A stretch of 64,000 nt of DNA, taken from contig JAZQFJ010000010.1 in assembly GCA_045539475.1 (NCBI GenBank), forward strand, positions 75,901 to 139,900, written 5' to 3'. How positions within the stretch are numbered: the first letter of the stretch is position 1; each line of letters begins with the position of its first letter. Source of the stretch: SIG480 sp045539475. Its GTDB lineage: Bacteria > Bacillota > Clostridia > Oscillospirales > JAAYXM01. Positions 18,754-27,199 of this stretch are shown here, piece by piece. The notes below the pieces were generated by a model that was not told the origin of the DNA, did not search any database, and saw only the letters and a program-made list of their open reading frames with translations. The position numbers and the translations under genes are program-made.

Positions 18754-19004
18754 ATTCTCAGCTCCCTATACAGCTTTTTCCCTTCAATCAAAATCACTCT
18801 GACCGGGAGAATTCTATTCAAACGCAATATATCCAAAACTTCAGGAAGGAATTTTTGAGAAATATTCACAGCATAGGCGCAACTTCCCTTTGTCAGTTCA
18901 GTATCAGGTCTGACAATTTCAGCCCAAAAACCATTTTGTTCAAGTGTTTTTTTCATTTGTTGTGCATATGTCATAGATTTACTTGTAAGCAATATTCCGT
19001 TCAC
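18750..19004 (-). CDS. DUF3343 small protein, putative S/Se carrier-like
   Basis: 84 residues; matches the DUF3343 (PF11823) family, annotated in databases as putative Se/S carrier-like. It carries a single cysteine (C42, in TKGSCAYAV), where a persulfide could be held. The start GTG at 19004 is nine bases after GGGAG; a TTG at 19010 is too close to the ribosome binding site. It overlaps the cysteine desulfurase-like gene by ATGA, which supports a donor-carrier pair. The carrier function is inferred from family naming and context only. Confidence 0.8.
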   Translation of the reverse strand: MNGILLTSKSMTYAQQMKKTLEQNGFWAEIVRPDTELTKGSCAYAVNISQKFLPEVLDILRLNRILPVRVILIEGKKLYRELRI

Positions 19005-19029
19005 AGTCAACAGCTCCCTTCAATACATA

Positions 19030-19068
19030 CTATGCATAAGGGGAAAAAAGTACACGCTTTAAATACAT
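19030..19068 (-). CDS. Possible 12-codon leader peptide upstream of DUF3343
   Basis: A 12-codon frame (MYLKRVLFSPYA then TAG) has an ATG at 19068 with GGAGG six bases upstream, as good a start signal as any real gene here. It ends 25 bases before the DUF3343 start. It may be a leader peptide or a chance frame; no attenuator hairpin is obvious. Confidence 0.25.
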   Translation of the reverse strand: MYLKRVLFSPYA

Positions 19069-19127
19069 AACAGTCCTCCGGCTTTCATAAAATTTGCTGA
19101 GCAACAAATTTAACAGGAGGAATAAAC

Positions 19128-20255
19128 TTGAAAAAATTTATCTGTTTTATTTTAATTACTTCAACACTTTTTCAATACGTACTTGCCGCACCTGTTTTTC
19201 CGGAATTGGCTGCTCCAAGCGCGATATTGATAGAAAAAGAAACCGGCACAGTATTATATGAAAAAGAATCACACACTCTTTTACCCCCTGCAAGTGTAAC
19301 GAAAGTTATGACTCTACTGCTGGTTATGGAATCTATAAAATCCGGAAAAATCTCTTTTGATGACATCGTCACTGTCAGCGAATATGCAGCCGGCATGGGT
19401 GGCTCACAGGTCTTTTTATCCCCCGGGGAGCAAATGAGTGTCCATGAACTTTTAAAAGCAACTGTTGTATCATCAGGGAACGACAGTGCTGTCGCTTTGG
19501 CAGAGCACATAGCCGGAAGCGAAACCGGTTTTGTTGAAATGATGAATCAAAAAGCACGCGACTTGGGAATGGCAGATACTACGTTTAAAAACTGTACCGG
19601 GCTTGACACTGAAGGCCATATCACAAGTGCAAACGATATCGCGGTTATGTCACGCGAGCTAATCAAGCATGACAAAATAAAAGAATATACAAAAATCTGG
19701 ATAGATTCCATACGGGACGGAAAATTCCAGCTCGCAAATACAAACAAACTGATACGCACTTATAAAGGTATAACCGGATTGAAAACAGGCTCAACTTCAA
19801 TTGCAAAATTTTGTTTGTCTGCCACCGCAGAGCGGGATGGAATGGAATTGATTGCTGTAATTATGGCAGCACCAACCGGAAAAGAAAGATTTTCAGATGC
19901 AGCAAAGTTACTTGATGCAGGTTTTGCAAACTATTCCTTGTATAACGGCGTGCATGATATAGAGTTGCCTCCCATAAATGTGATTCTGGGAAATAGCGAC
20001 GAACTCGTTCCGGATTACGGACTCGCACCAAAAATTTTGATAGAAAAAGAAAACATACAAAAAATTACAAGCGAACTTTCGTTGCCCAAGGATGTGAAAG
20101 CACCCATTGAGCAAGGGCAAAAGATTGGAACCTTAAAATTTTTTTGTGATGAAAAAATGATTTCTGAAATTCCTATCATCGCTGCCGAGAGCGTAAAACG
20201 CCTTAGTTTAGGCGGAATTTTCGGCAAGCTGTTTTCTATTTGTATGATGAATTAA
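19128..20255 (+). CDS. dacF: D-alanyl-D-alanine carboxypeptidase, DacF/PBP5-like
   Basis: Serine DD-carboxypeptidase (peptidase S11) that trims the terminal D-Ala of wall peptides; DacF acts on spore cortex precursor. 375 residues: signal peptide (1-21, cleavage near VLAAP), catalytic SVTK (S56-K59), SGN (116-118), KTG in LKTGST near 218, a PBP5_C beta domain (about 270-350) and a C-terminal amphipathic membrane-attaching helix (SLGGIFGKLFSICM). The start is TTG at 19128, seven bases after AGGAGG. It is a single gene closed by a strong terminator. DacF rather than DacA is a choice by length. Confidence 0.9.
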   Translation: MKKFICFILITSTLFQYVLAAPVFPELAAPSAILIEKETGTVLYEKESHTLLPPASVTKVMTLLLVMESIKSGKISFDDIVTVSEYAAGMGGSQVFLSPGEQMSVHELLKATVVSSGNDSAVALAEHIAGSETGFVEMMNQKARDLGMADTTFKNCTGLDTEGHITSANDIAVMSRELIKHDKIKEYTKIWIDSIRDGKFQLANTNKLIRTYKGITGLKTGSTSIAKFCLSATAERDGMELIAVIMAAPTGKERFSDAAKLLDAGFANYSLYNGVHDIELPPINVILGNSDELVPDYGLAPKILIEKENIQKITSELSLPKDVKAPIEQGQKIGTLKFFCDEKMISEIPIIAAESVKRLSLGGIFGKLFSICMMN

Positions 20256-20294
20256 AAAAATTCTGCTTGATTTTTTTATCAAGCAGAATTTTTT
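20255..20294 (+). terminator. Rho-independent terminator of dacF
   Basis: A 17-bp perfect stem (20255-20271 with 20278-20294) around TTCTGCTTGAT, six-base T loop, ending in a run of six T. It starts at the last base of the stop codon. Confidence 0.9.
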
Positions 20295-20296
20295 AG

Positions 20297-20325
20297 TGGA
20301 AATTTTTTTCTTTTTATGTTATACT
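20297..20325 (+). promoter_or_regulatory. Promoter of ppdK with extended -10
   Basis: TGTTATACT gives an extended -10 (TATACT at 20320-20325 with TG at 20317-20318). A weak -35, TGGAAA, is at 20297-20302 with a 17-base spacer. It follows the dacF terminator directly. Confidence 0.6.
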
Positions 20326-20358
20326 ATATTTTGTATACTGAAGAAAGGAATGATGGTA

Positions 20359-22986
20359 ATGGGAACTAAGTATGTATATCTGTTCTCAGAGGGTAACGGA
20401 AGTATGCGTGAGCTTCTCGGCGGTAAGGGTGCAAACCTTGCTGAAATGACAAGTCTTGGCATGCCTGTTCCCCAGGGCTTCACAGTAACAACAGAAGCCT
20501 GCACACGCTACTACGATGATGGAGAAATGATTGCTCCGGAGATCGAAAACGAAATTTTTGACTACATTGAAAAGCTGGAGGAAATTTGCGGAAAGAAATT
20601 CGGTGATAACGAAAATCCGCTTTTAGTTTCCGTACGTTCCGGAGCTCGTGCCTCGATGCCCGGTATGATGGACACAATCCTCAACCTTGGTCTCAACGAT
20701 GACGTTGTTGAGGTTATGGCAAAGAAATCCGGTAATGCAAGATGGGCATGGGATTGCTACAGAAGATTCATCCAAATGTATTCCGATGTTGTTATGGAGG
20801 TCGGAAAGAAGTACTTTGAGCAGCTTATCGACAAAATGAAGGAAGAAAAAGGCGTCACGAGTGACGTTGACCTCACAGCAGAAGATCTCAAAGAGCTTGC
20901 CACACAGTTCAAAGCTGAATACAAATCCAAAATCGGTGCTGACTTCCCGTCTGATCCAAAAGAGCAGCTCATCGGTGCTGTAAAGGCCGTTTTCCGTTCA
21001 TGGAACAATCCGCGCGCAAATGTCTACCGTCGCGATAATGATATCCCCTACTCATGGGGTACAGCTGTCAACGTTCAGATGATGGCATTTGGTAATATGG
21101 GCGATAACTGCGGTACAGGTGTTGCGTTTACCCGTGATCCTGCGACAGGTGAGAAGAAGCTTATGGGTGAGTTCCTTGTAAATGCACAGGGAGAGGACGT
21201 TGTTGCAGGCGTTCGCACACCTATGAAGATTGATGAAATGGAGCAGAAGTTCCCTGCTGCATTTGCAGAGTTTAAAGCAGTTTGCGAAAGGCTTGAAAAT
21301 CATTATCACGATATGCAGGATATGGAGTTCACAGTTGAGAACGAAAAGCTCTATATGCTTCAGACACGTAACGGAAAGAGAACTGCTCAGGCTGCTCTTA
21401 AGATTGCATGCGATCTCGTTGACGAAGGCATGAAGACAGAGCAGGAAGCTGTTCTTATGATTGACCCGAGAAACCTTGATACCCTTCTCCATCCGCAGTT
21501 TGACGCAAAAGCGCTCAAAGCTGCTACACCTATAGGTAAGGGTCTCGGTGCTTCTCCCGGTGCTGCTTGCGGTAAGATTGTCTTCACTGCTGACGATGCA
21601 GAGGCATGGAAGGCACGCGGAGAGAAGGTTGTTCTTGTCCGTCTTGAAACTTCTCCTGAAGATATTACCGGTATGAAGGCAGCTCAGGGTATCCTCACCG
21701 TCCGTGGCGGTATGACCTCTCACGCAGCCGTTGTTGCTCGCGGCATGGGCACCTGCTGCGTTTCCGGTTGCGGAGATATTAAGATGGATGAAGAGAACAA
21801 AAAATTTGAGCTTGCAGGCAAAACATTCACCGAAGGTGATTTCATTTCAATTGACGGTTCTACCGGTAATATTTACGATGGTATCATTCCGACCGTAGAT
21901 GCTTCCATCGCAGGTGAATTCGGTCGTATTATGGCATGGGCTGACAAATACAGAAGACTTAAGGTTCGCACAAATGCTGACACACCTCGTGATGCTAAAA
22001 AGGCCCGCGAGCTTGGTGCTGAGGGCATCGGTCTCTGCCGTACCGAGCATATGTTCTTTGAGCCGGAGAGAATCGGTGCATTCCGTGAGATGATCTGCTC
22101 TGAAACTGTTGAAGAAAGAGAAGCAGCTCTCGCTAAGATTCTTCCGATGCAGCAGGCTGACTTTGAGGCTCTCTTCGAGGCTCTCGAAGGAACACCTGTT
22201 TGCATTCGTTTCCTTGATCCCCCGCTCCACGAGTTCGTACCGACCGAAGAAGAAGATATTGCAGCTCTTGCAAAAGCGCAGGGCAAAGACATTTCAACCA
22301 TCAAGGAAATTATTGAATCTCTCCACGAGTTCAACCCGATGATGGGTCACCGCGGTTGCCGTCTTGCAGTTACCTATCCTGAAATTGCAAAGATGCAGAC
22401 TGCTGCAGTTATCCGTGCGGCAATCAACGTTCAGAAGAAGCATGCTGACTGGAACGTTAAGCCGGAAATTATGATTCCGCTTGTCGGAGAGCTTAAGGAG
22501 CTTAAGTACGTCAAGAACTTCGTCGTCGAAGTTGCAGATGCTGAAATCGCAGCAGCCGGTGCTGATCTTAAGTATGAGGTTGGTACAATGATCGAGATTC
22601 CGCGTGCAGCTCTTACTGCTGACGATATTGCAAAAGAAGCTGACTTCTTCTGCTTCGGCACAAACGACCTCACTCAGATGACATACGGCTTCTCACGTGA
22701 CGATGCGGGCAAGTTCCTCTCTGCATACTACGATGCAAAGATTTTCGAAAACGATCCGTTTGCAAAGCTCGATCAGACAGGTGTTGGTAAGCTTATGGAA
22801 ACAGCTATAAAGCTCGCAAAGCCGGTTAATGCAGATCTCCACCTCGGTATTTGCGGCGAGCACGGCGGAGACCCGACATCTGTCGAGTTCTGCCATGCGA
22901 TCGGTCTTGATTACGTTTCCTGCTCACCGTTCCGCGTTCCGATTGCACGCCTTGCTGCTGCGCAGGCTGCAATTAAGGAAATGTAA
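20359..22986 (+). CDS. ppdK: Pyruvate, phosphate dikinase
   Basis: Interconverts pyruvate, ATP and Pi with PEP, AMP and PPi; in Clostridia it often serves PPi-linked glycolysis. 875 residues from ATG 20359, close to the 874 of the C. symbiosum enzyme. Motifs: nucleotide-binding GGKGANLAEM, SVRSGARASMPGMMDT, the swivelling phosphohistidine site GGMTSHAAVVARGMG (catalytic His), and the C-terminal PEP/pyruvate barrel with GLCRTEHMFF and the GICGEHGGDP cysteine. The frame is open 21 codons further upstream, but AAAGGA lies nine bases before this ATG and family alignment begins there. Codon use (CTT/CTC Leu, CGT/CGC Arg) is stricter than in neighbours, as in a highly expressed gene. Confidence 0.98.
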   Translation: MGTKYVYLFSEGNGSMRELLGGKGANLAEMTSLGMPVPQGFTVTTEACTRYYDDGEMIAPEIENEIFDYIEKLEEICGKKFGDNENPLLVSVRSGARASMPGMMDTILNLGLNDDVVEVMAKKSGNARWAWDCYRRFIQMYSDVVMEVGKKYFEQLIDKMKEEKGVTSDVDLTAEDLKELATQFKAEYKSKIGADFPSDPKEQLIGAVKAVFRSWNNPRANVYRRDNDIPYSWGTAVNVQMMAFGNMGDNCGTGVAFTRDPATGEKKLMGEFLVNAQGEDVVAGVRTPMKIDEMEQKFPAAFAEFKAVCERLENHYHDMQDMEFTVENEKLYMLQTRNGKRTAQAALKIACDLVDEGMKTEQEAVLMIDPRNLDTLLHPQFDAKALKAATPIGKGLGASPGAACGKIVFTADDAEAWKARGEKVVLVRLETSPEDITGMKAAQGILTVRGGMTSHAAVVARGMGTCCVSGCGDIKMDEENKKFELAGKTFTEGDFISIDGSTGNIYDGIIPTVDASIAGEFGRIMAWADKYRRLKVRTNADTPRDAKKARELGAEGIGLCRTEHMFFEPERIGAFREMICSETVEEREAALAKILPMQQADFEALFEALEGTPVCIRFLDPPLHEFVPTEEEDIAALAKAQGKDISTIKEIIESLHEFNPMMGHRGCRLAVTYPEIAKMQTAAVIRAAINVQKKHADWNVKPEIMIPLVGELKELKYVKNFVVEVADAEIAAAGADLKYEVGTMIEIPRAALTADDIAKEADFFCFGTNDLTQMTYGFSRDDAGKFLSAYYDAKIFENDPFAKLDQTGVGKLMETAIKLAKPVNADLHLGICGEHGGDPTSVEFCHAIGLDYVSCSPFRVPIARLAAAQAAIKEM

Positions 22987-23009
22987 TTATAATTAGGCGT
23001 AATTGAACG

Positions 23010-23047
23010 AAAAAGACCTTGTTGGATTCATCCAATAAGGTCTTTTT
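23010..23047. terminator. Bidirectional terminator between ppdK and the MATE gene
   Basis: Stem of 17 pairs with one G-T wobble (23010-23026 with 23031-23047), loop TTCA, A run on the left and T run on the right. It serves both convergent genes. Confidence 0.9.
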
Positions 23048-23069
23048 TCTGACTATATTATAATGGTTT

Positions 23070-24425
23070 TTAATTTTTACAAGCAATCTGCTTTTGTAAC
23101 TTAGAAATCGCCGGAAAATACGCAAAAAGCTGAGTTATGATTGACAGTATCCACCCTATCGGCCATATGAGATAGAGGAAGGTGAGAGTCGGACATAGCG
23201 GAAATACAAAGTAAACCCACGGAAATCTTATAAGACACATAAATACAAGTGTCGAAATTGTCGGTATAATAGGCTTTCCGAGTCCTTTTAATATGCCGCC
23301 CATTACTTCGTTTATACCACAGATAAAATACGTACTTGAAATTATTATCATTTTTTGCCTTGAGTATGCTATTACTTCAGGGTTAGAGCTCATGATTGAG
23401 GAAAGCTCTCCAGAGAAGATAGCTGAAAGTGAGCCTAAGCTTGCACCAAATGCTACTGTAATTAAAATAGCACGTAAAATAATCTTCTTAACGCGCTTTA
23501 TATTCCCTGCTCCGGCATTCTGTGCAATATACGGCATTACCGCAAGCGACGGAGCAACGGAAACCTGGTAAAGGATTCCATCAAACTGGTTTGCAATTGA
23601 AAGTCCCGTAGAAGCGTTCGCCCCAAAACCGTTTACTGCCGTGACGATTACTACATTTGCAAACGAATATAGCGCATGCTGAATACCGGTAGGAATCCCT
23701 AAAAAGAGCATTTCTTTTAGTTCTTTTCCGTAAAACCTCATTCTTTTAAAGTCAAGATGAATTATATCATCATTCCTTAATATGGTTATGAACGCCAACG
23801 CACTTGCAACAAGCTGTGAAATTATAGTAGCTATTGCAACGCCTTCGACCGTCATATCCGTAAACATAAGGAAAAGTATCGTAAAAACAACCTTTAAAAA
23901 ACCGGCAAGAATTATAAAAATCATCGGTTTTTTTGTATCTCCGATCGCCCTCAGAATAGACGCACAGAAGTTATAAAACATAAGTATCGGAACGCCTAAA
24001 AAATATATTCTGAAATAGCTCGTTGCTTTCGGAAGAAGACTTTCAGGGCAATTTGTCATCTTAAGGAAACTTTCCGCAAATGTAACACCAATAATCATAA
24101 GGAGCAGCCCACCTACAATCGCCGTTAGAATTGCGGTCATTGCAGCTTTGTTTGTATCTTCTTTATCCCCTTGCCCGATTCGTTTTGCGACAACAACATT
24201 CGCGCCCGAGGCAACGCCCACAAGTAAGCTTGTTACAAGTGTTATGAGAGTTCCGCAGACACCTATGGCTCCAACCGATGAATCGGACGAAAAATGCTTG
24301 AGAGCAGTCATATCAATAATTGTAAATATCGATTGCATAACATTCATTATCATAATCGGAACCGACATCGAAAGAAGCCCTTTTGTGATTGAACCGGAAA
24401 GCATATCAACATTTTTCATTTTCAT
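23070..24425 (-). CDS. MATE family efflux transporter
   Basis: Na+- or H+-driven multidrug/toxin exporter in the cytoplasmic membrane. About 451 residues with some 12 hydrophobic helices in two similar halves (PIMIMNVMQSIFTIIDM near the N-terminus; GIPTGIQHALYSFANVVIV starting the second half), the typical MATE opening GSITKGLLSMSVPIM. ATG at 24425 has GAGG nine bases before it; a GTG five codons upstream gives a longer frame without a better site. It is divergent from an AraC-type regulator, which may control it. Substrate unknown. Confidence 0.93.
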   Translation of the reverse strand: MKMKNVDMLSGSITKGLLSMSVPIMIMNVMQSIFTIIDMTALKHFSSDSSVGAIGVCGTLITLVTSLLVGVASGANVVVAKRIGQGDKEDTNKAAMTAILTAIVGGLLLMIIGVTFAESFLKMTNCPESLLPKATSYFRIYFLGVPILMFYNFCASILRAIGDTKKPMIFIILAGFLKVVFTILFLMFTDMTVEGVAIATIISQLVASALAFITILRNDDIIHLDFKRMRFYGKELKEMLFLGIPTGIQHALYSFANVVIVTAVNGFGANASTGLSIANQFDGILYQVSVAPSLAVMPYIAQNAGAGNIKRVKKIILRAILITVAFGASLGSLSAIFSGELSSIMSSNPEVIAYSRQKMIIISSTYFICGINEVMGGILKGLGKPIIPTISTLVFMCLIRFPWVYFVFPLCPTLTFLYLIWPIGWILSIITQLFAYFPAISKLQKQIACKN

Positions 24426-24514
24426 ATATTTTCGCCTCACATTTTTTCTTTTCTAAAACCTATAATATAATATCACCTCACAACTTTTTTCGTTATGCTT
24501 TTTTATAAATAAAC

Positions 24515-24543
24515 TTGTACAAAACATAGATTTGTTGTATAAT
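24515..24543 (+). promoter_or_regulatory. Promoter of the AraC-type regulator gene
   Basis: TTGTAC (24515-24520), 17-base spacer, TATAAT (24538-24543). The ATG is at 24561, so the leader is about 10 bases. Confidence 0.75.
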
Positions 24544-24560
24544 AGTCTCGGTGATGTAAT

Positions 24561-25274
24561 ATGAAGACCACAGTTGGATATGTAACCCTTTCTTGCGCCG
24601 AACACAAGCATAATTGTTATGAAATCATTTTCTACCGCAAAGGAACCGGCAGATTTCATTTTTCAAAAGAAAGCCTGCCCATTTCTCCCCGAAAATTCAT
24701 CATTGTTCCTCCGGATACCGTGCATGCTTCAAAATATGAAGAAGAGGCTGAAACAATTTTTATAAAAGGTGCCTTCAATCATATATTCTCTTTTACATCC
24801 CCAACCGTTGTTATGGATAATGAAGACAAAACCGGCGAATTTCTTGTGAAATTGATATTTGAAAACAAATTTTCAAATCCGGAATATCTTTCTTCGCTTT
24901 CAAATGCCCTTGCGCATTTCCTGCTTCAAAATATACAAACCGAAAAAAGCATCAGCATGGTGCTTCAAGATATCGTAACCAAAATTTCGGATAACTTTTT
25001 CGATTCAGGTATCAACATCGGTGAAATTTTAAAGAAGAGCGGGTACGCAGAGGATTACATTCGCGCGCAATTTAAAATTTTTACAGGAAAAACCCCTATC
25101 GGGTTTTTAACAGAAATGAGAATCAACCATGCATGCTATCTTATCGACATATATAAAGATTCTCTTTCACTAACAGAAATCGCCGAAAAATGCGGATATA
25201 CAGACTATGTATATTTTTCAAGAAAATTCAAACAAATAACAGGAGTTTCCCCGAAAAACTATATGAAAGTTTAA
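24561..25274 (+). CDS. AraC family transcriptional regulator
   Basis: 237 residues: N-terminal cupin-like sensing half (HKHNCYEIIFYRKGTG, then PPDTVHASKY, about 12-75) and C-terminal pair of helix-turn-helix motifs (about 145-237), ending with the family signature LTEIAEKCGYTDYVYFSRKFKQ split across two helices and GVSPKNYMKV. It is shorter than standard AraC proteins (about 290), mostly in the middle. GGTGAT lies five bases before the ATG. It is divergent from the MATE gene and 124 bases before the alcohol dehydrogenase, so both are candidate targets. Confidence 0.92.
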   Translation: MKTTVGYVTLSCAEHKHNCYEIIFYRKGTGRFHFSKESLPISPRKFIIVPPDTVHASKYEEEAETIFIKGAFNHIFSFTSPTVVMDNEDKTGEFLVKLIFENKFSNPEYLSSLSNALAHFLLQNIQTEKSISMVLQDIVTKISDNFFDSGINIGEILKKSGYAEDYIRAQFKIFTGKTPIGFLTEMRINHACYLIDIYKDSLSLTEIAEKCGYTDYVYFSRKFKQITGVSPKNYMKV

Positions 25275-25301
25275 AAAAAGCAGCATAATTAAACTGCTAT
25301 C

Positions 25302-25318
25302 GGCAAAACTCTTTTGCC
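25302..25318. repeat. Perfect 7-bp inverted repeat between regulator and adh
   Basis: GGCAAAA, three-base centre, TTTTGCC. There is no T run after it, so it is not a good terminator on the plus strand; it could be an operator or weak stem. Confidence 0.4.
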
Positions 25319-25398
25319 ATAAGGTTTCTCACATCAATGAATACGTTTACAAGTATTGCATACAATAATTTAAACTATAAAAGGATTTGGTGGTTTAG

Positions 25399-26454
25399 AT
25401 GAAAGGATATGCAATGCTTGGCATCGGCAAAACCGGTTGGATAGAAAAGGAGCGTCCGGCTTGTGGCCCACTTGATGCTATTCTTAGACCTATCGCAATC
25501 GCTCCGTGCACTTCTGATGTTCATACCGTATGGGCAGGTGCATTAGGCGAAAGAAAAGATATGATTCTCGGACACGAATCAATCGGCGAAGTTGTAGAGG
25601 TTGGAGAGCTTGTTCGGGACTTTAAGCCCGGTGACAAAGTTATCGTCCCGGCAATTACGCCGGACTGGAACACAACAGAAGCTCAAAACGGATACTCAAT
25701 GCATTCAGGCGGGATGCTTGCAGGATGGAAGTTCTCAAATTTTAAAGACGGTGTTTTTGCTGAATTCTACCACGTCAACGACGCAGACGGAAACCTTGCC
25801 CTCTTACCTGCTGATATGGATTTGCGTGCCGCATGTATGCTTTGCGACATGATCCCCACAGGATTACACGGAGTTGAACTTGCTGACGTTCAATTCGGTG
25901 ACGAAGTAGTGGTTATAGGTATAGGTCCTGTCGGACTTATGTCGGTTGCCGGTGCGGCAATAAGAGGTGCGTCAAATATTTATGCAGTCGGCTCCCGCCC
26001 CAATTGTGTTGAACTTGCAAAAGAATACGGTGCAACAGAAATTATAAATTATCGCAACGGTGCAATAGATGAGCAAATTCTCAAGCTGACAGACAGACGC
26101 GGAGTTGACAAGGTAATAATTGCCGGCGGAGATAATTCCACATTTGCAGAAGCGGTAAGAATGCTGAAACCCGGAGGAAAAATCGGTAACGTCAACTACC
26201 TCGGTGAAGGAGAAAGCATCGCTATCCCGCGTGTTGATTGGGGGGTCGGTATGGGGCACAAATCCATAAACGGCGGTTTAATGCCGGGAGGAAGGCTTCG
26301 TATGGAAAAACTGGCATCTCTTATTACAACAGGCCGACTTCATCCGGAAAAGCTGGTTACGCACGAATTCCACGGACTTGAAGGAGTGGAGCAAGCGCTT
26401 ATGCTGATGAAAGAAAAACCGAAAGACTTGATTAAGCCCATCGTATTGTTGTAA
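25399..26454 (+). CDS. adh: NADP-dependent secondary alcohol dehydrogenase, zinc type
   Basis: Reversible oxidation of secondary alcohols such as isopropanol to ketones, closely resembling the Thermoanaerobacter brockii/Clostridium beijerinckii enzymes in sequence and length (351). The zinc ligands fall at the same positions as in those enzymes: C37 in APCTSD, H59 with E60 in GHE, and D150. The NADP-choosing residues G198, S199, R200 and Y218 are also present. Rossmann motif GIGPVGLM near 174-181. ATG 25399 follows GGTGG. A terminator lies just downstream, so it is a single-gene unit. Physiological substrate is unknown; a sugar-derived carbonyl is possible. Confidence 0.95.
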   Translation: MKGYAMLGIGKTGWIEKERPACGPLDAILRPIAIAPCTSDVHTVWAGALGERKDMILGHESIGEVVEVGELVRDFKPGDKVIVPAITPDWNTTEAQNGYSMHSGGMLAGWKFSNFKDGVFAEFYHVNDADGNLALLPADMDLRAACMLCDMIPTGLHGVELADVQFGDEVVVIGIGPVGLMSVAGAAIRGASNIYAVGSRPNCVELAKEYGATEIINYRNGAIDEQILKLTDRRGVDKVIIAGGDNSTFAEAVRMLKPGGKIGNVNYLGEGESIAIPRVDWGVGMGHKSINGGLMPGGRLRMEKLASLITTGRLHPEKLVTHEFHGLEGVEQALMLMKEKPKDLIKPIVLL

Positions 26455-26492
26455 TTTGTGTTTTTCTTACTATACATTTTTGTAATTGACAT

Positions 26493-26532
26493 AAAAAACG
26501 CTTATCCAAGTTTAATCGGATAAGCGTTTTTT
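26493..26532. terminator. Bidirectional terminator between adh and yjbQ
   Basis: 15-bp perfect stem (26493-26507 with 26518-26532) containing ACGCTTATCC, ten-base loop, A run on the left and T run on the right. It separates convergent genes. Confidence 0.9.
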
Positions 26533-26546
26533 TGAAATTTTCTTAA

Positions 26547-27167
26547 TTATCTCTTAAGCTGGAGATCGTAGTGGACATCATAAGCCTTTTCTTCGTCTGT
26601 ATACTTACGCAGAGTGTTAATTACTTCTCCGTTGTTCCACTTTCTGTCTTCAATATCATCAGTTGTTCCCATAACGGTAACATTAAGCTGTCTGCGGCGT
26701 GCACGAACATGATCCCAGTCAATGAAATAGATATGCGCAAATTCACCGCCGTCAAGAACACCGTCTTTAATTGTCATTGTTTCACTTCTGCCGAAGAAAA
26801 CTGAGCGGAGATGTCCGTCTGTATTCATAGATGTGAAATCGCCCGGCTCATTTACATATCTGCCAAACTGCGAATGAATCGGTCCCGGATGGCGATAGTC
26901 GCCTTCATCCGTGTAGTCCGGAATAAACTTGCGCATAATGTCAAGCAGGTCATGCTGCAAATACTCAAGATCAAACGAATCAATATCGTGTGAACATTCC
27001 TGAATCATAACCGAGCAGGTCGTGTGGTGTGATGCGATGCAGACTGTACCATTCTTTATTCCGGATGCCTTTACAATCTCGATAACTTCTTTTGAAACAT
27101 CATGAAATGTAGGTATCCACCCTCTCGACTGAAGCTCCAATTCCTTTTGAAAAACCTTAAATTCCAT
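26547..27167 (-). CDS. YjbQ family protein, long form
   Basis: UPF0047/YjbQ family; the E. coli member has weak thiamine phosphate synthase activity, but the native role is unsettled. 206 residues against the usual 130-140. The core is recognisable: SHHTTCSVMIQE with the conserved His, NTDGHLRSVFFGRSETM, and the C-terminal IYFIDWDHVRARRRQ strand. Extra length lies in the middle (about 65-110, DYRHPGPIHSQFG region) and in a roughly 35-residue C-terminal tail. ATG 27167 follows GGAGG; 13 further open codons upstream lack a site. It is the last gene of the SIS/TIM/YjbQ operon. Confidence 0.88.
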   Translation of the reverse strand: MEFKVFQKELELQSRGWIPTFHDVSKEVIEIVKASGIKNGTVCIASHHTTCSVMIQECSHDIDSFDLEYLQHDLLDIMRKFIPDYTDEGDYRHPGPIHSQFGRYVNEPGDFTSMNTDGHLRSVFFGRSETMTIKDGVLDGGEFAHIYFIDWDHVRARRRQLNVTVMGTTDDIEDRKWNNGEVINTLRKYTDEEKAYDVHYDLQLKR

Positions 27168-27199
27168 TGTTATTTCCTCCTTATTTTTTGTGTTTATAT

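Noticed and set aside
21052..21723. 223-codon open frame antisense to ppdK
   Set aside because: Shadow frame caused by the strong codon bias of ppdK; Cys/Leu/Ser-rich product without motifs.
25302..25318. Hairpin after the AraC gene as terminator
   Set aside because: Only seven pairs and no T run on the plus strand, so I list it as an inverted repeat only.
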